Assembly: GCF_004118935.1 (NCBI RefSeq)
Contig: NZ_CP035375.1
Coordinates: forward strand, 1,798,001 to 1,862,000
Direction of reading: 5' to 3'
Length of the DNA stretch: 64,000 bases
DNA from: Salinibacterium sp. UTAS2018
Lineage (GTDB): Bacteria; Actinomycetota; Actinomycetes; Actinomycetales; Microbacteriaceae
Positions 1 through 11,700 of the stretch are shown one piece after another. The stretch's first letter is position 1, and each line of letters opens with the position of its first letter. The notes beneath the pieces were generated by a model, which was not told the DNA's origin, searched no databases, and saw only the letters and a list, made by a program, of their open reading frames with translations. The translations under genes were made by a program, and so were the position numbers.

Positions 1-1
1 T

Positions 2-1522
2 GCCGCCGATCGGGCGCTCCTCACCGGGCTCCTTCGCGACGAGTGGGGCTTCACCGGAACGGTCATCTCTGACTACTGGGCCATCGCCTTCCTCGCCAGC
101 GCCCACGGGGTTGCCGCTGACGCCGCTTCTGCTGGCGCGCTGTCGCTCGCGGCCGGCATGGATGTCGAACTCCCCAACGGCATGTGCTTTCCCCCGCTCG
201 TCGAAGCGGTGCGCTCCGGAGAGATGGACGAAGCTCTTGTCGATCGCGCGGTTCATCGTGTGCTGCTGCAGAAAGCCCAGCTGGGTCTCCTCGACGAGAA
301 CCCCGAAACGCACGGTCGAGTAATCGAACTCGACTCCGCTGATAACCGCGCCCTCGCTCGCACAGTGGCGGAAGCATCCATCGTGCTGCTGCGCAACGAT
401 GACGATCTTCTGCCCCTCGCTCCCGAATTCTCGGGTCGCATCGCCGTACTCGGCCCGATGGCCGCTGATCCACGAACGCTGCTTGGTTGCTACTCGTACC
501 CCGTGCACGTGCTGCCGCGCTACCCGCAATTCGGACTGGGCATCGAGGTGCCGTCGTTCCTCGACGCACTGAGCGCCGAGTTCCCCGACGCGACCGTCAC
601 CCACGAGGCTGGCGCAAGCATTCTCGGGCCGGAGACGGGCAACCTCGAGCGAGCTGTCGAACTGGCCAAAGACGCCGACCTGGTCATCCTGACCGTGGGC
701 GACCTGCCCGGAATGTTCGGCCGCGGAACCTCTGGCGAAGGATGCGACGCCGTCGATCTCGCGCTGCCGGGTTCGCAGGCTGCACTCGTGAATGCTGTGC
801 TCGACACCGGAGCGTCAGTGATTCTGGTCACCAACAGCGGACGCCCCTACGCCTTCACCTATGGTGACCGCGTGCGCGCTGCTGTTCAGTCCTTCATCCC
901 GGGCGAGGAAGGCGCTGGCGCTATCGTCGGCGTACTCAGCGGCCGAGTGAATCCCGGGGGAAAGCTTCCCGTACAGATTCCCCTCACGACGGGCGGCGGA
1001 CAACACCTCTACTTGGGAGCGCCGCTCACCCGCACGATCGACAAGATCTCGAACCAGTCCACCTCACCGGCGTTCGCCTTCGGCCACGGACTCAGCTACA
1101 CCACGTTCTCCCTCTCACCGGCTGCCCTTGCCACAGAAACGCTTGACGTCGACGGCACGACAACGCTGTCAGTCGAGGTGAAGAATACTGGTGCGGTCAC
1201 CGGCTCCGAGACAGTGCAGGTCTACCTTTCCGACCCCGTTGCCAGCGTGGCACGACCCGTTCAGAAGCTCGTCGGTTTCTCGCGCGTTTCCCTCGAACCG
1301 GGCCAAGCTGCGCACGTCTCGTTCACGATCAGCCCCGAGCTCAGTGCCTACACCGGCATCGAGATGAAGCGCGTCGTCGAGCCAGGCGAGCTGATCTTCA
1401 GCGTCGGAACGTCAAGCGCCACAGCAACGGACGGGCTATCGCTCACGGTGACCGGCGAATCACGTATCGCCGGACACCACCGAATGATCATCGCCCCCGT
1501 CGACGTAGTCGTCGGAGGCTAA
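2..1522 (+). CDS. Glycoside hydrolase family 3 beta-glucosidase-like protein (5' end missing)
   Basis: The open frame enters from the left edge and gives 506 visible residues. The start is the C-terminal part of the GH3 (alpha/beta)8 domain: a DEWGFTGTVISDY stretch holds the catalytic nucleophile Asp (visible residue 24, bases 71-73). Next comes the GH3 C-terminal alpha/beta sandwich and, over the last ~110 residues, a fibronectin III-like domain (VEVKNTGAVTGSETVQVYL). The family hydrolyses terminal non-reducing beta-linked sugars from oligosaccharides; the exact substrate (glucose, xylose, N-acetylglucosamine) cannot be read here. No transmembrane segment is seen in the visible part. The first internal Met (158) lies after the nucleophile, so it is not the true start. 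It converges on the methyltransferase gene at 1560. Confidence 0.9.
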   Translation, partial: AADRALLTGLLRDEWGFTGTVISDYWAIAFLASAHGVAADAASAGALSLAAGMDVELPNGMCFPPLVEAVRSGEMDEALVDRAVHRVLLQKAQLGLLDENPETHGRVIELDSADNRALARTVAEASIVLLRNDDDLLPLAPEFSGRIAVLGPMAADPRTLLGCYSYPVHVLPRYPQFGLGIEVPSFLDALSAEFPDATVTHEAGASILGPETGNLERAVELAKDADLVILTVGDLPGMFGRGTSGEGCDAVDLALPGSQAALVNAVLDTGASVILVTNSGRPYAFTYGDRVRAAVQSFIPGEEGAGAIVGVLSGRVNPGGKLPVQIPLTTGGGQHLYLGAPLTRTIDKISNQSTSPAFAFGHGLSYTTFSLSPAALATETLDVDGTTTLSVEVKNTGAVTGSETVQVYLSDPVASVARPVQKLVGFSRVSLEPGQAAHVSFTISPELSAYTGIEMKRVVEPGELIFSVGTSSATATDGLSLTVTGESRIAGHHRMIIAPVDVVVGG

Positions 1523-1537
1523 CAGCAGAGCGCGGTG

Positions 1538-1560
1538 GGCCCGATCGAGCGGCGCGGGCC
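1538..1560. terminator. Short hairpin between convergent genes
   Basis: GGCCCG (1538-1543) pairs with CGGGCC (1555-1560) around an 11-nt loop in the 37-bp gap between the convergent GH3 and TrmH-type genes. There is no clear T-run, so a terminator role is inferred from position. Confidence 0.35.
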
Positions 1561-2198
1561 TACTTCGTGAAGCTCACGTGCTGAGTGATCCAGTTGTGCA
1601 TCGCTACGGCGGCCGCGGCGGAAGCGTTGATCGAACGGGTCGAACCGAACTGGCTGATCTCCACGATATCCGTCGCGGCGTCGATGGCTTCGGGCGACAG
1701 CCCGGGGCCCTCCTGACCGAAGAGCAGCACGCAGCGCTGGGGCATGTCGTAGGTCTCGATGATGACGCTGCCGGGCACGTTGTCGATCGCAATGATCGGC
1801 AGGTCGTTGGCTTGAGTCCACTCCACAAAGGCTGCGACATCCGGATGATGCAGCACGTGCTGGTAGCGGTCGGTGACCATGGCACCGCGTTTGTTCCAGC
1901 GCCGCCGCCCAATGATGTGCACGGTGTCGGCACCGAACGCATTGGCACTGCGCACGATCGAACCGATGTTCATGTCGTGTTGCCAGTTCTCGATGGCAAC
2001 GTGGAAAGGATGACGCGTCACGTCGAGATCGGCAACAATCGCTTCCATGTTCCAGTAGCGATACCGGTCGATAACGTTGCGGGTGTCGCCGCGTTCGAGC
2101 AGCACGGGATCGAAGTGGGGTTCGGTGGGCAATTCGCCCTGCCAGGGCCCCACGCCGTAGGTCGACAGCTCGACGCTGGGGTTCGGTTCAGTCACCAT
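1560..2198 (-). CDS. TrmH/SpoU-family RNA 2'-O-methyltransferase
   Basis: 212 residues with the three SPOUT-class SpoU motifs in order: NIGSIVRSANAFG (motif 1), LLFGQEGPGLS (motif 2) and QFGSTRSINASAAAAVAMHNW-type motif 3 near the C-terminus. These form the knotted SAM-binding site, and the motif 1 Arg/Asn are the expected catalytic residues. The enzyme should methylate a ribose 2'-OH in tRNA or rRNA; the target cannot be told from sequence. The N-terminal ~55 residues are not part of the core fold and may contribute to RNA binding. It is about the usual size for a single-domain SpoU enzyme. It is separated from the upstream lipoprotein gene by 88 bp holding an inverted repeat. Confidence 0.88.
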   Translation of the reverse strand: MVTEPNPSVELSTYGVGPWQGELPTEPHFDPVLLERGDTRNVIDRYRYWNMEAIVADLDVTRHPFHVAIENWQHDMNIGSIVRSANAFGADTVHIIGRRRWNKRGAMVTDRYQHVLHHPDVAAFVEWTQANDLPIIAIDNVPGSVIIETYDMPQRCVLLFGQEGPGLSPEAIDAATDIVEISQFGSTRSINASAAAAVAMHNWITQHVSFTK

Positions 2199-2217
2199 TC
2201 CACGATAGTCGTCGGCG

Positions 2218-2276
2218 GCCCAGCCTCAGTACCGCCTCTCGGCAGCAACGCCTATGACAGCACTGAGGGGCTGGGC
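2218..2276 (-). terminator. Long inverted repeat downstream of the lipoprotein gene
   Basis: The 13-base arm at 2218-2230 (GCCCAGCCTCAGT) pairs with 2262-2276 (ACTGAGGGGCTGGGC) with a 2-nt bulge and a ~31-nt loop. It lies just past the stop of the minus-strand lipoprotein gene. It lacks a U-tract, so it may be a weak terminator or an mRNA 3'-end stabiliser. Confidence 0.4.
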
Positions 2277-2286
2277 GCCCGAAAGA

Positions 2287-2739
2287 CTAGCTTTCGTAGC
2301 GCTCGACGCGCAGCACGCAGGTGAGCTCGTCTTCAGCAACAGGAATGACGGCCTCCCAGTCGGAGGTATCTCCCGGCTCAGTCGCATCGACATCCACCTG
2401 GGTGAGAGCGCGAGTGTCATTGGCACCGTTGAGCAGCGACACGTAAATGCGATACGTGACACTGGCATCGGTCGAGTTCGTTACGACGCCCGACACGGTC
2501 CACTCGTCGCCCGTGCGCTCGCACTCATTGACGGTGGAGTCGGTGAGAGCACCTTCAAGGTCCTCACCGGTACCGGGGGCATCCGAGATGTCCGTTACTC
2601 CCGGAGTCTGTTCAGCCGAGCTCGAGGTCTCTTCGGGTTCAGGCTGACCATCGGTGCCATCGTTCGTGCACCCCGCCAAAGTGAAGGCGAGAATTGCGAA
2701 AGGAACAGCGGTAACGGTCAAGCGTGTGGGGAGCTTCAT
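2287..2739 (-). CDS. Small secreted lipoprotein, translationally coupled to the giant surface protein
   Basis: 150 residues. The N-terminus is a lipoprotein signal: basic MKLPTR, a hydrophobic stretch and the lipobox LAGC with Cys23 as the expected lipidation site. Residues ~24-60 are an acidic, Ser/Thr/Pro/Glu-rich linker. Residues ~70-150 look like a small beta-sandwich with two Cys (NECE and LTCVL) that could form a disulfide; the VSGVVTNSTDASVTYRIYV pattern resembles FxLYD/DUF4352-type domains. The ATG overlaps the TGA of the 6091-residue gene upstream by 4 bp (ATGA, 2736-2739), so the two are probably co-translated and may act together at the cell surface. Its precise function is unknown. 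Confidence 0.82.
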   Translation of the reverse strand: MKLPTRLTVTAVPFAILAFTLAGCTNDGTDGQPEPEETSSSAEQTPGVTDISDAPGTGEDLEGALTDSTVNECERTGDEWTVSGVVTNSTDASVTYRIYVSLLNGANDTRALTQVDVDATEPGDTSDWEAVIPVAEDELTCVLRVERYES

Positions 2740-5700
2740 GATTCTTCCTGTCGTTGTCTTCTGCGTGCGAGCAGGATCAGCGCGAGCCCGGCGAGCAGTG
2801 TGCCCAACCCGGTCGCGAGGGTTCCTCGGGGGTCTGATCCAGTGTAAGAGAGTGCCTTGAAAGGTAGCTGCAGACTTGTCTGGGCTGTAGCCACTACCGG
2901 GTCGCCCGAATCGAGCTCGGTGCTCGTCACGGTCGCTGTTTCGTACAGCGTCGTTCCGGCATCGCGTTCACGGATGACGTAGGTAGCCGTAGCCGTAACC
3001 GACTGACCCGGCAGGAGTACACCGACCGCGCCCGGCCAGCGGCCATAGTTAATTGGTGAGAGCCCGACGCGGGGGTCGCTGATCGAGACGTTGGTCAGCG
3101 GCTTCGTTCCCGTGTTGGTCGCAACGTAGGTGAACGTCACCACGTCTCCGGGGAAGCCCTGTTGGCCTGTGCCGAGAACGCCAGAGATCGTGAGACCAAT
3201 CGAGGCCACGTTCGGGATCGGCAGCACATTCGTCGCTTCCTGCGCTTCAATCGCGCCGGCGGGAGCGTTGGCGTCGACAGTGGCCACGTTAGTGGTCTGT
3301 TCGACATCAACATCGGCCTGAGCGATCACGTAGGTGGCGGTAGCCACAACCTTCTGCCCCGGCGCCAACTCGCCCGGCGTGGCCGGCCAGTTGTAGCTCA
3401 GTGCCGAAAGGCCCGGCTTCGGGTCAGTGACCGTCACCGCGGTGAGCGTCACGTTACCCGTGTTGACGACCTCGATGACGTAATTCACGGTCGCGCCCTG
3501 TTGAGCGAGAGTCGCGAACGAGCTCGTCTTCGTGATGGACATCGACGGGTCTGCGTCGATCGGTGTCGAGCCAGTGGCCGCATCGGTCACCACATCGCCC
3601 ACTACCGGCGTTCCGGCCGTTGATGCTTCGGAATTGATCGAGCCAGCATCCACGTCATCCTGAGTGAGAACGTACGTTGCGGTTGCCGTTGCCGACTGGC
3701 CCGGAGCGAGAACGCCCGGAGCGCCCGGCCAGGTGATCGTCAGCGTACTGAGATCAATCTGGTCGTCAGCAATCGTGACGCCATTGAGCGTGACATCGCC
3801 GTCGTTAGTGACCTCGAAGGTGAACTCCACGGTGTCGCCAGCGATACCGGTCGAACCAGCAGCCAGCTCCTGCGTTTTCGTGATGCTGATTTCTGGGGCG
3901 CCCAGTGCGGTGGGCACGACGACGGTGTTCGACGTGTCGACGATGTCGTCGCCCGCCGGGTTCGTCGAGGTCACGTTCGCGATGTTCGACGCCGAACCGG
4001 CATCGAACTCAGCCTGGGTGACCTGGTAGCTCGCGGTTGCCGTAATCGACTCCCCCGGAGCCAAGACGCCGTCAGCCGCCGGCCACGTGCCGTAGACGAC
4101 CGCAGTCGTTCCGACCTTCGGATCAGCCACAGTGACACCGCTCAAGGTGGTTTCACCAGTGTTCTGCACCGTGAAGGTGTAGTCGATCCACGAACCTACA
4201 ACGACAGGGTCACCCGCATCACGCGGTTCGCCAGCCTTGGCAATGTCAATGCTCGACAGCGCCTGGATGAGCGGCACGATGGTGACGGCCGAGTCCGAGT
4301 CAACGGCGGTCGCCGACGGTGAATCGCCCTCGCCGGTAGCAACGTTGCGTACTTCACCCGCGTCGACATCCGCCTGGTCAACCAGACGGGTCGCCGTCAC
4401 GGTGACACTTTCGCCCGGCGCGAGAACGCCCGGAGCGGCCGGGTTCGGCCAGGTGTAGACGAAGTCGGTGAGACCCGGAATCGTGTTCGAGAGCGTTACG
4501 CCGTTGAGCGTGACGTTGCCGTCGTTGCTGATGCGGAAGCTGTAGTTCATGCCGTCGCCGAGCACTCCGGTGGCTCCGGCCGCAAGCGCCGCAGTGTGCG
4601 TCGTCACGATAGAAGGCTCGGCGTCCTCGGTGGGGTTGAACACAGTGTTCGAGACGCCGGTTACTTCAGTGCCGTCAGGCGCCGTTCCGATCGCGGTTGC
4701 CGTGTTTTCGACGGTTCCGTTATCGACATCGGCCTGCGTCACCGTGTACACCACAGAGCCGATGGCCTGCTCGTTCGGGCCGAGAATACCGGTCGCCGAC
4801 GGGAACGTGAGGTCAGAGGGAACAACATCGATCAGCGGGTCAAGCACGCCAACCAGGCGCAACGTGACATTTCCGGTGTTCGTGACGATGAAGCTGTAGG
4901 TGATCTCCGAACCAGCTTCACCCGATCCCGAAGTCATCACTCCCGACTTCTCGGCGGTGATGCTGGGGTCGGATTCCGCCGTCAGTTCACGATCAACGTT
5001 CGAGTTCGCCGTTACCGCGTCGCCGCCCGGAGTGAGCCCCCGAACGGATGCCGTGTTGTCGACATAACCGCGATCAACGTCACCCTGTTCGAGAACGTAC
5101 GTCGCACTAGCCGTCGCAGATTCACCCGGAGCGAGCACGCCACTGTTAGCGGGCCAGACGATCGAGTCGATTGAGACGTTCTCGATGCTGTCGGCAATCG
5201 TCACCGTGCGAAGCGTGACGTTTCCGGTGTTGGTGACAACGATCGTGTAATCGATCGTGTCGCCGGGGCCATTCGCGCCGGCCACGGCCAACTCGCTCGA
5301 CTTCGTCACCTGCAGCAGGCCATCAGCCGCGAGAGCGACGGTCGCCGGTGCTGTGGCTGTCGCCGCAGCGCCAACCGTTGGCGTTCCCTCACCGGTGACA
5401 ACACTCGAGACAGCGCCCGAGTCGATGTCGGCCTGCGTCAGCGTTTGCACGCGAATTGCCGTGACCGTGGCGCCGGGAATAAGAACGCCCACGTCTCCGG
5501 GCCAGGTGTAATCGCCTGCGGGCAACGAGCCGATGAAGTCGCTCAGCTCAACGCCCGAGAGCGTCACGTTGCTCGTACTCGTGAAGCTGTAACTCCACGT
5601 CACGGTGTCGCCTTCTTCAGGCGGGCCCGGGTTCGTCAGCGCACCGGTGTTGGTGACAGAAACCACAACGCTCGGAGCCTCCGTGGGAACTTCGACCGTG

Positions 5701-8700
5701 TTCGAGGTGGCTGCGATCGGATCGCCGCGCACCGGAGTTGCCGTGGCACTCGCCGTGTTTTCTACGAAACCGCGGTCGACATCCGACTGGCGGATCTCGT
5801 AACTAGCCGTGGCGGTTACGGTTTCGTTCGGAGCCAGAGTCTCCACAGCGGTCGGCCACTGCACAGTTGGCGTGGTCATTCCGGGCAGCGGATCGGTGAC
5901 AACGATCGAACCAATCGTCACGTTACCGGTGTTGCGAACCTCGAACTCGAACTCGACGGTGTCGCCAACGCCGTTCTCGCCCGTCACAGCGATTGCGCCC
6001 GATTTTACGACCGTCATGCTCGGCTGCGGCTGAACCGTGTAGACGTACACCGTGTTCGATTGCGCCTCGACGGGGACACCCGACGGGTCGTTCGCCGAAA
6101 TGTCAGCGGTATTCGGAATGAATCCGCGGTCGATATCGGCCTGCGTCAGCTGCACAGAGGCTTCGCCAATGGCTTGTTCCCCGGGGCGCAACGTTCCTTC
6201 GTCGGCGGCGTCTGGCCACTGGATCACGGGGTCCGTAAGCCCCACGAGCGCATCGATGAGTTCGCCGTCGAAGAGAGTGACATTTCCAGTGTTGGTGGCC
6301 TCAAGGCGGTAGTCGACCCAGTCGCCGACCTGGCCGATTCCCCCAGCACGCAAGACTCCCCACTTTTTAGCCTCTAGCTCGCCATTCGCGGCGATCGCCA
6401 CGGCAGCCGGAGCCTGTTCGGCGAAGGCAACCCCGGATGGCGGCGTTGCGCTACCGGTCACGACGTTGGCCACCGAGCCAGAGTCGATATCGGCCTGAGT
6501 GAGTTCGTGCGTTGCGGTAGCTGTAACAACCGCACCGGGTGCCAGTGTTCCTGCCGTAGCGGTAGGCCACGAGTACACCAGAGCAGACAGGCCCGGAAGC
6601 GGGTCAGCCAGCGAGACTGCGGTGAGCGTCTGGTTACCGGTGTTCGTCAGCGAGAACTCGTATTCCACGAGGTCGCCTTCGAAGCCGGTGGAACCAGGAG
6701 CGAGAGCAGCACTCTTCGTTACGAGGATGTCAGGAGCAGCAGCATCCGTCGGCGTCTGCGTTGCGGCTGGATTACTTGCCACCGCAACGTCAGTCGGCGA
6801 AGTGCCGTTGGCGGTCGCGGTGTTGTCGACCGTTCCCGCATCCACATCAGTTTGGGTGATCGCGTATGTTGCCGTCGCGGTCGCCGTCTCACCAGGAGCG
6901 AGAACTCCGTTGTCGCCGGGCCAGTTGACGACGGGCGTGCTGAGGCCGGGCAGGGGATCGGCGAGCACGATCTCATCAACAGTCACGTTTCCGGTGTTTT
7001 TCACCTCGAATGTGTACGTAATGATGTCGTTCACGCCGGCGCTGGCACCGGTGCTCGATGACTTCGTCAATAGAAGCGCTGGAGCCGCCGGGGCAACCGT
7101 CGTCTCGGTGACTGAGGTGCTGACGGTGATCGTGTCACCGATCGGAGGCTTGCCGCTCGCGGTGGCAATGTTGGAAACACTGCCGCGATCGACGTCCGCC
7201 TGCGTGATTGTGTAGTTCGCCGTCGCCGTAACCGTCTCGCCTGGTTCCAGTTCTCCTGTGGTTCCCGGCCAGATGAAGACGGGGCTGCTGACGCCAACGA
7301 GCGCGTCGACAAGGTCGACGAGCGTCAAGGTGACGTTACCCGTGTTGGTGATGCTGAAGTCGTAATCGATCGTGTTGCCAGCGTTACCGGAGTCTCCCTC
7401 AAGGTCAACAACCAGAGTTCCGTCTTTGGTGACCGCCAGGCTGGCCTGTGAGGCGAGCACGACTGCTGCCGTCGCGGGGTCACTCACGGCGTCGCCGCGC
7501 GGAGGGGTGCCTGAACCGACAGCGTCATTCGCTACGGTTCCCGCGTCGACCTGCGCCTGTGTCAGCGCGGATGTGGCCGTTGCGGTGACCGATTCGCCCA
7601 CCTCGAGCGTTCCGTCGATGCCGGGCCACGTGTAGGTCAGCGTCGAGATACCCGCGAGGGTGTCGACGATTTCTACGCCGGTGAGCGTGACGTTTCCGGT
7701 GTTGCTCAGTTCGAACGACCAGTTGACGGTGTCGCCCTCGTCGGCGCGAGCCGGGTCAGCGAGTACGCCGCTCTTGGTGAGCTCGACCTCAGCACGGATC
7801 GTCTCAGTCGGAATGGTGTTCGCAGCCGAATCGTCCGTGACGTCAGTGTCGTTGGGGTCAACGCCGTCAGCGGTCGCGATGTTGAGAACGGCGCCAGCAT
7901 CCACGTCATCCTGCGTGATCTCGTAGTCGGCCATAGCCGTAGCGATCTCGCCCGGAGCGAGCACGCCCGGGGTCGCCGGAGTGGGCCACGTGATCGTGAT
8001 CGCGGAAAGGTCCGGCAAGGGGTCGGTCAGCGTCACGGAATCAAGCGTGACGTTGCCCGAGTTGAGAATCTCGAACGAGTAATCGATCGTGTCGCCGAGG
8101 TCGGCAGTGCCCTGGGGCGCGCCCGACTTCGTCACAGTGATGTTCGGTGCAGGCAAAACAGTCGGAACGATGACCTCGTTCGATGCTTCGATAAGGACTT
8201 CCCCTGCAGGAGTCTCTGCCGACATGTCAGCCTCGTTCGGAACGAAGCCGCGGTCGACGTCCTCCTGCGTGAGCTGATAAGTGGCAACGCCAAGCACGGT
8301 TTCACCCGGCGGGATTTCTCCGGGCTTGGCCTCATCAGGCCAAGTGATGACCGGAATAGACAGGCCTGGGAGAGCGTCAAGCAACTGGCCATCGTAGAGC
8401 GTAACGTTTCCGTTGTTGGTCACCGTGAGACGGTACTCGACTGTGTCGCCGACAGCACCGATACCGCCATCGATCACGCGTCCCGACTTGAACGGAGTGA
8501 GCACTGGTGCCGGAGTGATCGTGACGGTCTCGTCAGCCGTGTCGTCCACCGTGTCGGCGTCAGGCGTTGTGCCCTCTGCTGTCACCGTGTTGTCTACCTT
8601 GCCGGCGTCAACATCCGCCTGAGTCAGCGTGTACGTTGCAACCGCGGTGGCGCTCTGGCCGGGAGCCAATTCGCCATCGGTTGCGGTCGGCCACGTGTAG

Positions 8701-11700
8701 GTCAGGGCGCTGAGATCTTCCAGCGGGTCGTCCAAGGTCACACCCGTGAGCGTGACGTTGCCGCTATTGCGAACGGTGAAGGCATAGTCGACGGTGTCGC
8801 CGGCGAATCCTGTTGCACCGGCCTCGAGCGCGCCGTTCTTGGTGGTCTCAATCGCAGCAGCGGCGGTGACGGTCGGCACATCGATCGGGCCGACGGAATC
8901 ATCGACCGCACCGAGCGGTGAGGTGGCGTCAACATCCGCCGAGTTGCGCACGTAACCGAGGTCAATGTCGGCCTGAGTGATCGCGTACGTCGCGGTGGCG
9001 GTCGCAGTCTCAGCGGGCGCGAGCACACCGGCTGCTCCGGGCCACGAGTAGACGATGGTCGAGAGTCCGACGAGTGGGTCGTCGATCGCGACGCCCGTTA
9101 GCGTCGTGTTGCCCGTGTTCTCCACTGTGAAGTCGTACTGCACGAGGTCGCCGAGGGCCGCGCCGTCCGGAGTGGTTCCCACCTTGTCGATGGTCACCGA
9201 ATCGGTGCGGTCGATCGTCGGGTTCACCGCAGGATCAGAGAACTCGAAGTACTCCGTACCAGCGGGCGTAGAACCGAGTGCTTCAGCGGTGTTCGAAACG
9301 GAGCCCGCATCGACATCTTCTTGAGTAATCGTGTACGTCGCCGTAGCGGTCGCGATTTCACCAGGAGCGAGCACGCGGTCGTCTCCGGGCCAAACGATTA
9401 CCGGCGCGCTGAGGCCGGGCTTGGAGTCAACAAGTACGACACCGGTGAGCGTGACGTTTCCGGAGTTGGTGATGCTGAAGCTGTAGTCGATGACATCGCC
9501 TACTTCTCCCAGCTGGGTTCCCAAGTCACCCGTCTTCGTAATGGTGAAGTCGGGTGCTGCCGTGAGCGGAAGCGTCGCGGAAGCGGGCTGCGTTACGGCG
9601 GAACCTGTGGGAGGCACACCCGAAGCGTTGACGCTGTTCGCCAGCGAGCCAGCGTCGATGTCGCTCTGAAGCAGCGTGTAGGTAGCGGTAGCGGTGACAG
9701 CGTCACCCGGGTTGAGCAGCCCGTCGGTCGCTGTCGGCCACGCGCCGAAGGTCACGCCAGTGAGCCCCGGAAGCTGGTCGATGAGGTCGACGGATGTCAG
9801 CGAAACGTTTCCGTCGTTGGCCACAGTGAAGCTGAATTCCACGGTGTCGCCCGCGACGCCGGTAGCGCCAGCCGCGAGTGCCGCGCTCTTGGTCGCGCTG
9901 AGCGACGGAGCAGCTTCATCGACTGGGGTGACGACCTCTGGGGAAGAGCCGGTAACCGGGGTGTTTTGCGCGCCGGTTCCGCTCGCGGTTGCCGTGTTGC
10001 GGACTTCTCCCGCGTTAACGTCGTCCTGAGTGATTGTGTAGGTCGCCGTGGCATCGACGCTTTCGCCGGGCGCGAGCGTCTGCGTCGTGTTGGCGGCGGG
10101 CCAGTTGACCGTCAGGCCGACGAGGTCCGGCAACGGGTCCGCGAGAGTGATGCCGTCGATCGTGACGTTTCCGTCATTCGTGATCGTGAACGAGTACGCG
10201 ATCGTGTCGTCGAGTTCGCCGTCACCGGCGACAACGGCGGTCTTGTCGACCGTCAGGAGCGGAGCAGGGCGAACGGTGGGGATGATGACGGTGTTCGTAT
10301 TCGCTTCCACAGCCACGCCGTTGGGCGAATTGGCCGTGACGCCGGCAGTGTTGTTACGGAATCCGTTATCGACGTCTTCTTGCGTGATGACGTACGACGC
10401 GGTTCCGACTACCGATTCCCCCACGAGTAAGACGCCCACGTTGTCGGTGTCTGGCCAGCTGATCACAACATCGTAGATGCGGGGAAGACGGTCGATCAGA
10501 GCGCCGCCACTGAGCGTGACATTACCCGTGTTGGTGGCGGTCACGGAGTAGTAAATGACATCGCCGACTTCACCGATCCCACCGGGCTCCAGCTCGCCGG
10601 TCTTGATGGCGCTGAGACCAGGTTTGCGCTCGACGTTGACTGATGCACTCACTTGCGCCCCAGGCACAGCCGCTCCGCTGGGGTTTTTCGCGGATGGTGT
10701 CGCGGCGTTTACAACGGAACCGGAGTCCACGTCGGTCTGCTTGAGCACGTAGGTCGCTACAGCCGTTGCTGTCGCCCCCGGAGCGAGGACACCGTCGGTC
10801 GCCGTAGGCCACGTGTACGTGATGGCCGAGAGGCCGGGGAGGGTATCCGCCAAGGTGACGCCATTCAGTGTCACATTTCCATCGTTTTTGATACTGAAGG
10901 ACCACTCAACAGTGTCACCCGCTTCACCCTCAGCACCAGACTCGAGAACACCGGTCTTCGTTGCTGAGATGAGAGCGGACTGGGTAACGAGAGGCGTGAC
11001 CGCGGCAGGAGAGATATCCGAAATGGCAGCGTCGTCGCGCGCAGACTTGGCGTCGCCGGTCGCGATGTTGCTGACGGAGCCAGCATCTACATCCGCCTGA
11101 GTGATCGTGTAGTTCGCGGTAGCCGCGACGGACTCGCCGGGAGCGAGCTCGCCGTCGACGCCGGAGACCCATTCGCCGTACACGAGTTCGCTGAGGCCCG
11201 CGAGGGAGTCGGTGATCGCCGCATCCGTCAGCGTGACGTTTCCGTCATTGAGCAGCGTGATTGTGTAGCTGATGGTGTCGCCGACGACACCGGTGCCGTT
11301 GCGCGTCGCGTCCTTCGTAGTGACGAGTAAGGGCGTCGCTGCGTCGGTCGTCACGGTGACAGTGTTCGAGTCCTCATCGAGGATGTCGCCAGCAGGTGTC
11401 GAGGCGAGCACGCTTGAGTCGTTGTCGACGAAGCCGCGGTCGATGTCTGCCTGCGTGAGGATGTACGTGGCAGTCGCAGTGAGCACGCCGTTGGGAGCGA
11501 GCGTCTGAGAGGGGTTGCCCGTCCAGTCATAGTTGATCGCCGAAATACCATCGAGCGGATCCACAATGCTGATCGAGCCGAGCGTCACGTTTCCGGTGTT
11601 GGTGACGGTGAAGGTGAACGTGACGGTGTCGTCGACGCCGTCTTCGCCGGGTTCAATAGCTGCCGTCTTGACGATCGTGACACCAGCGTCAGGAGTCAAG

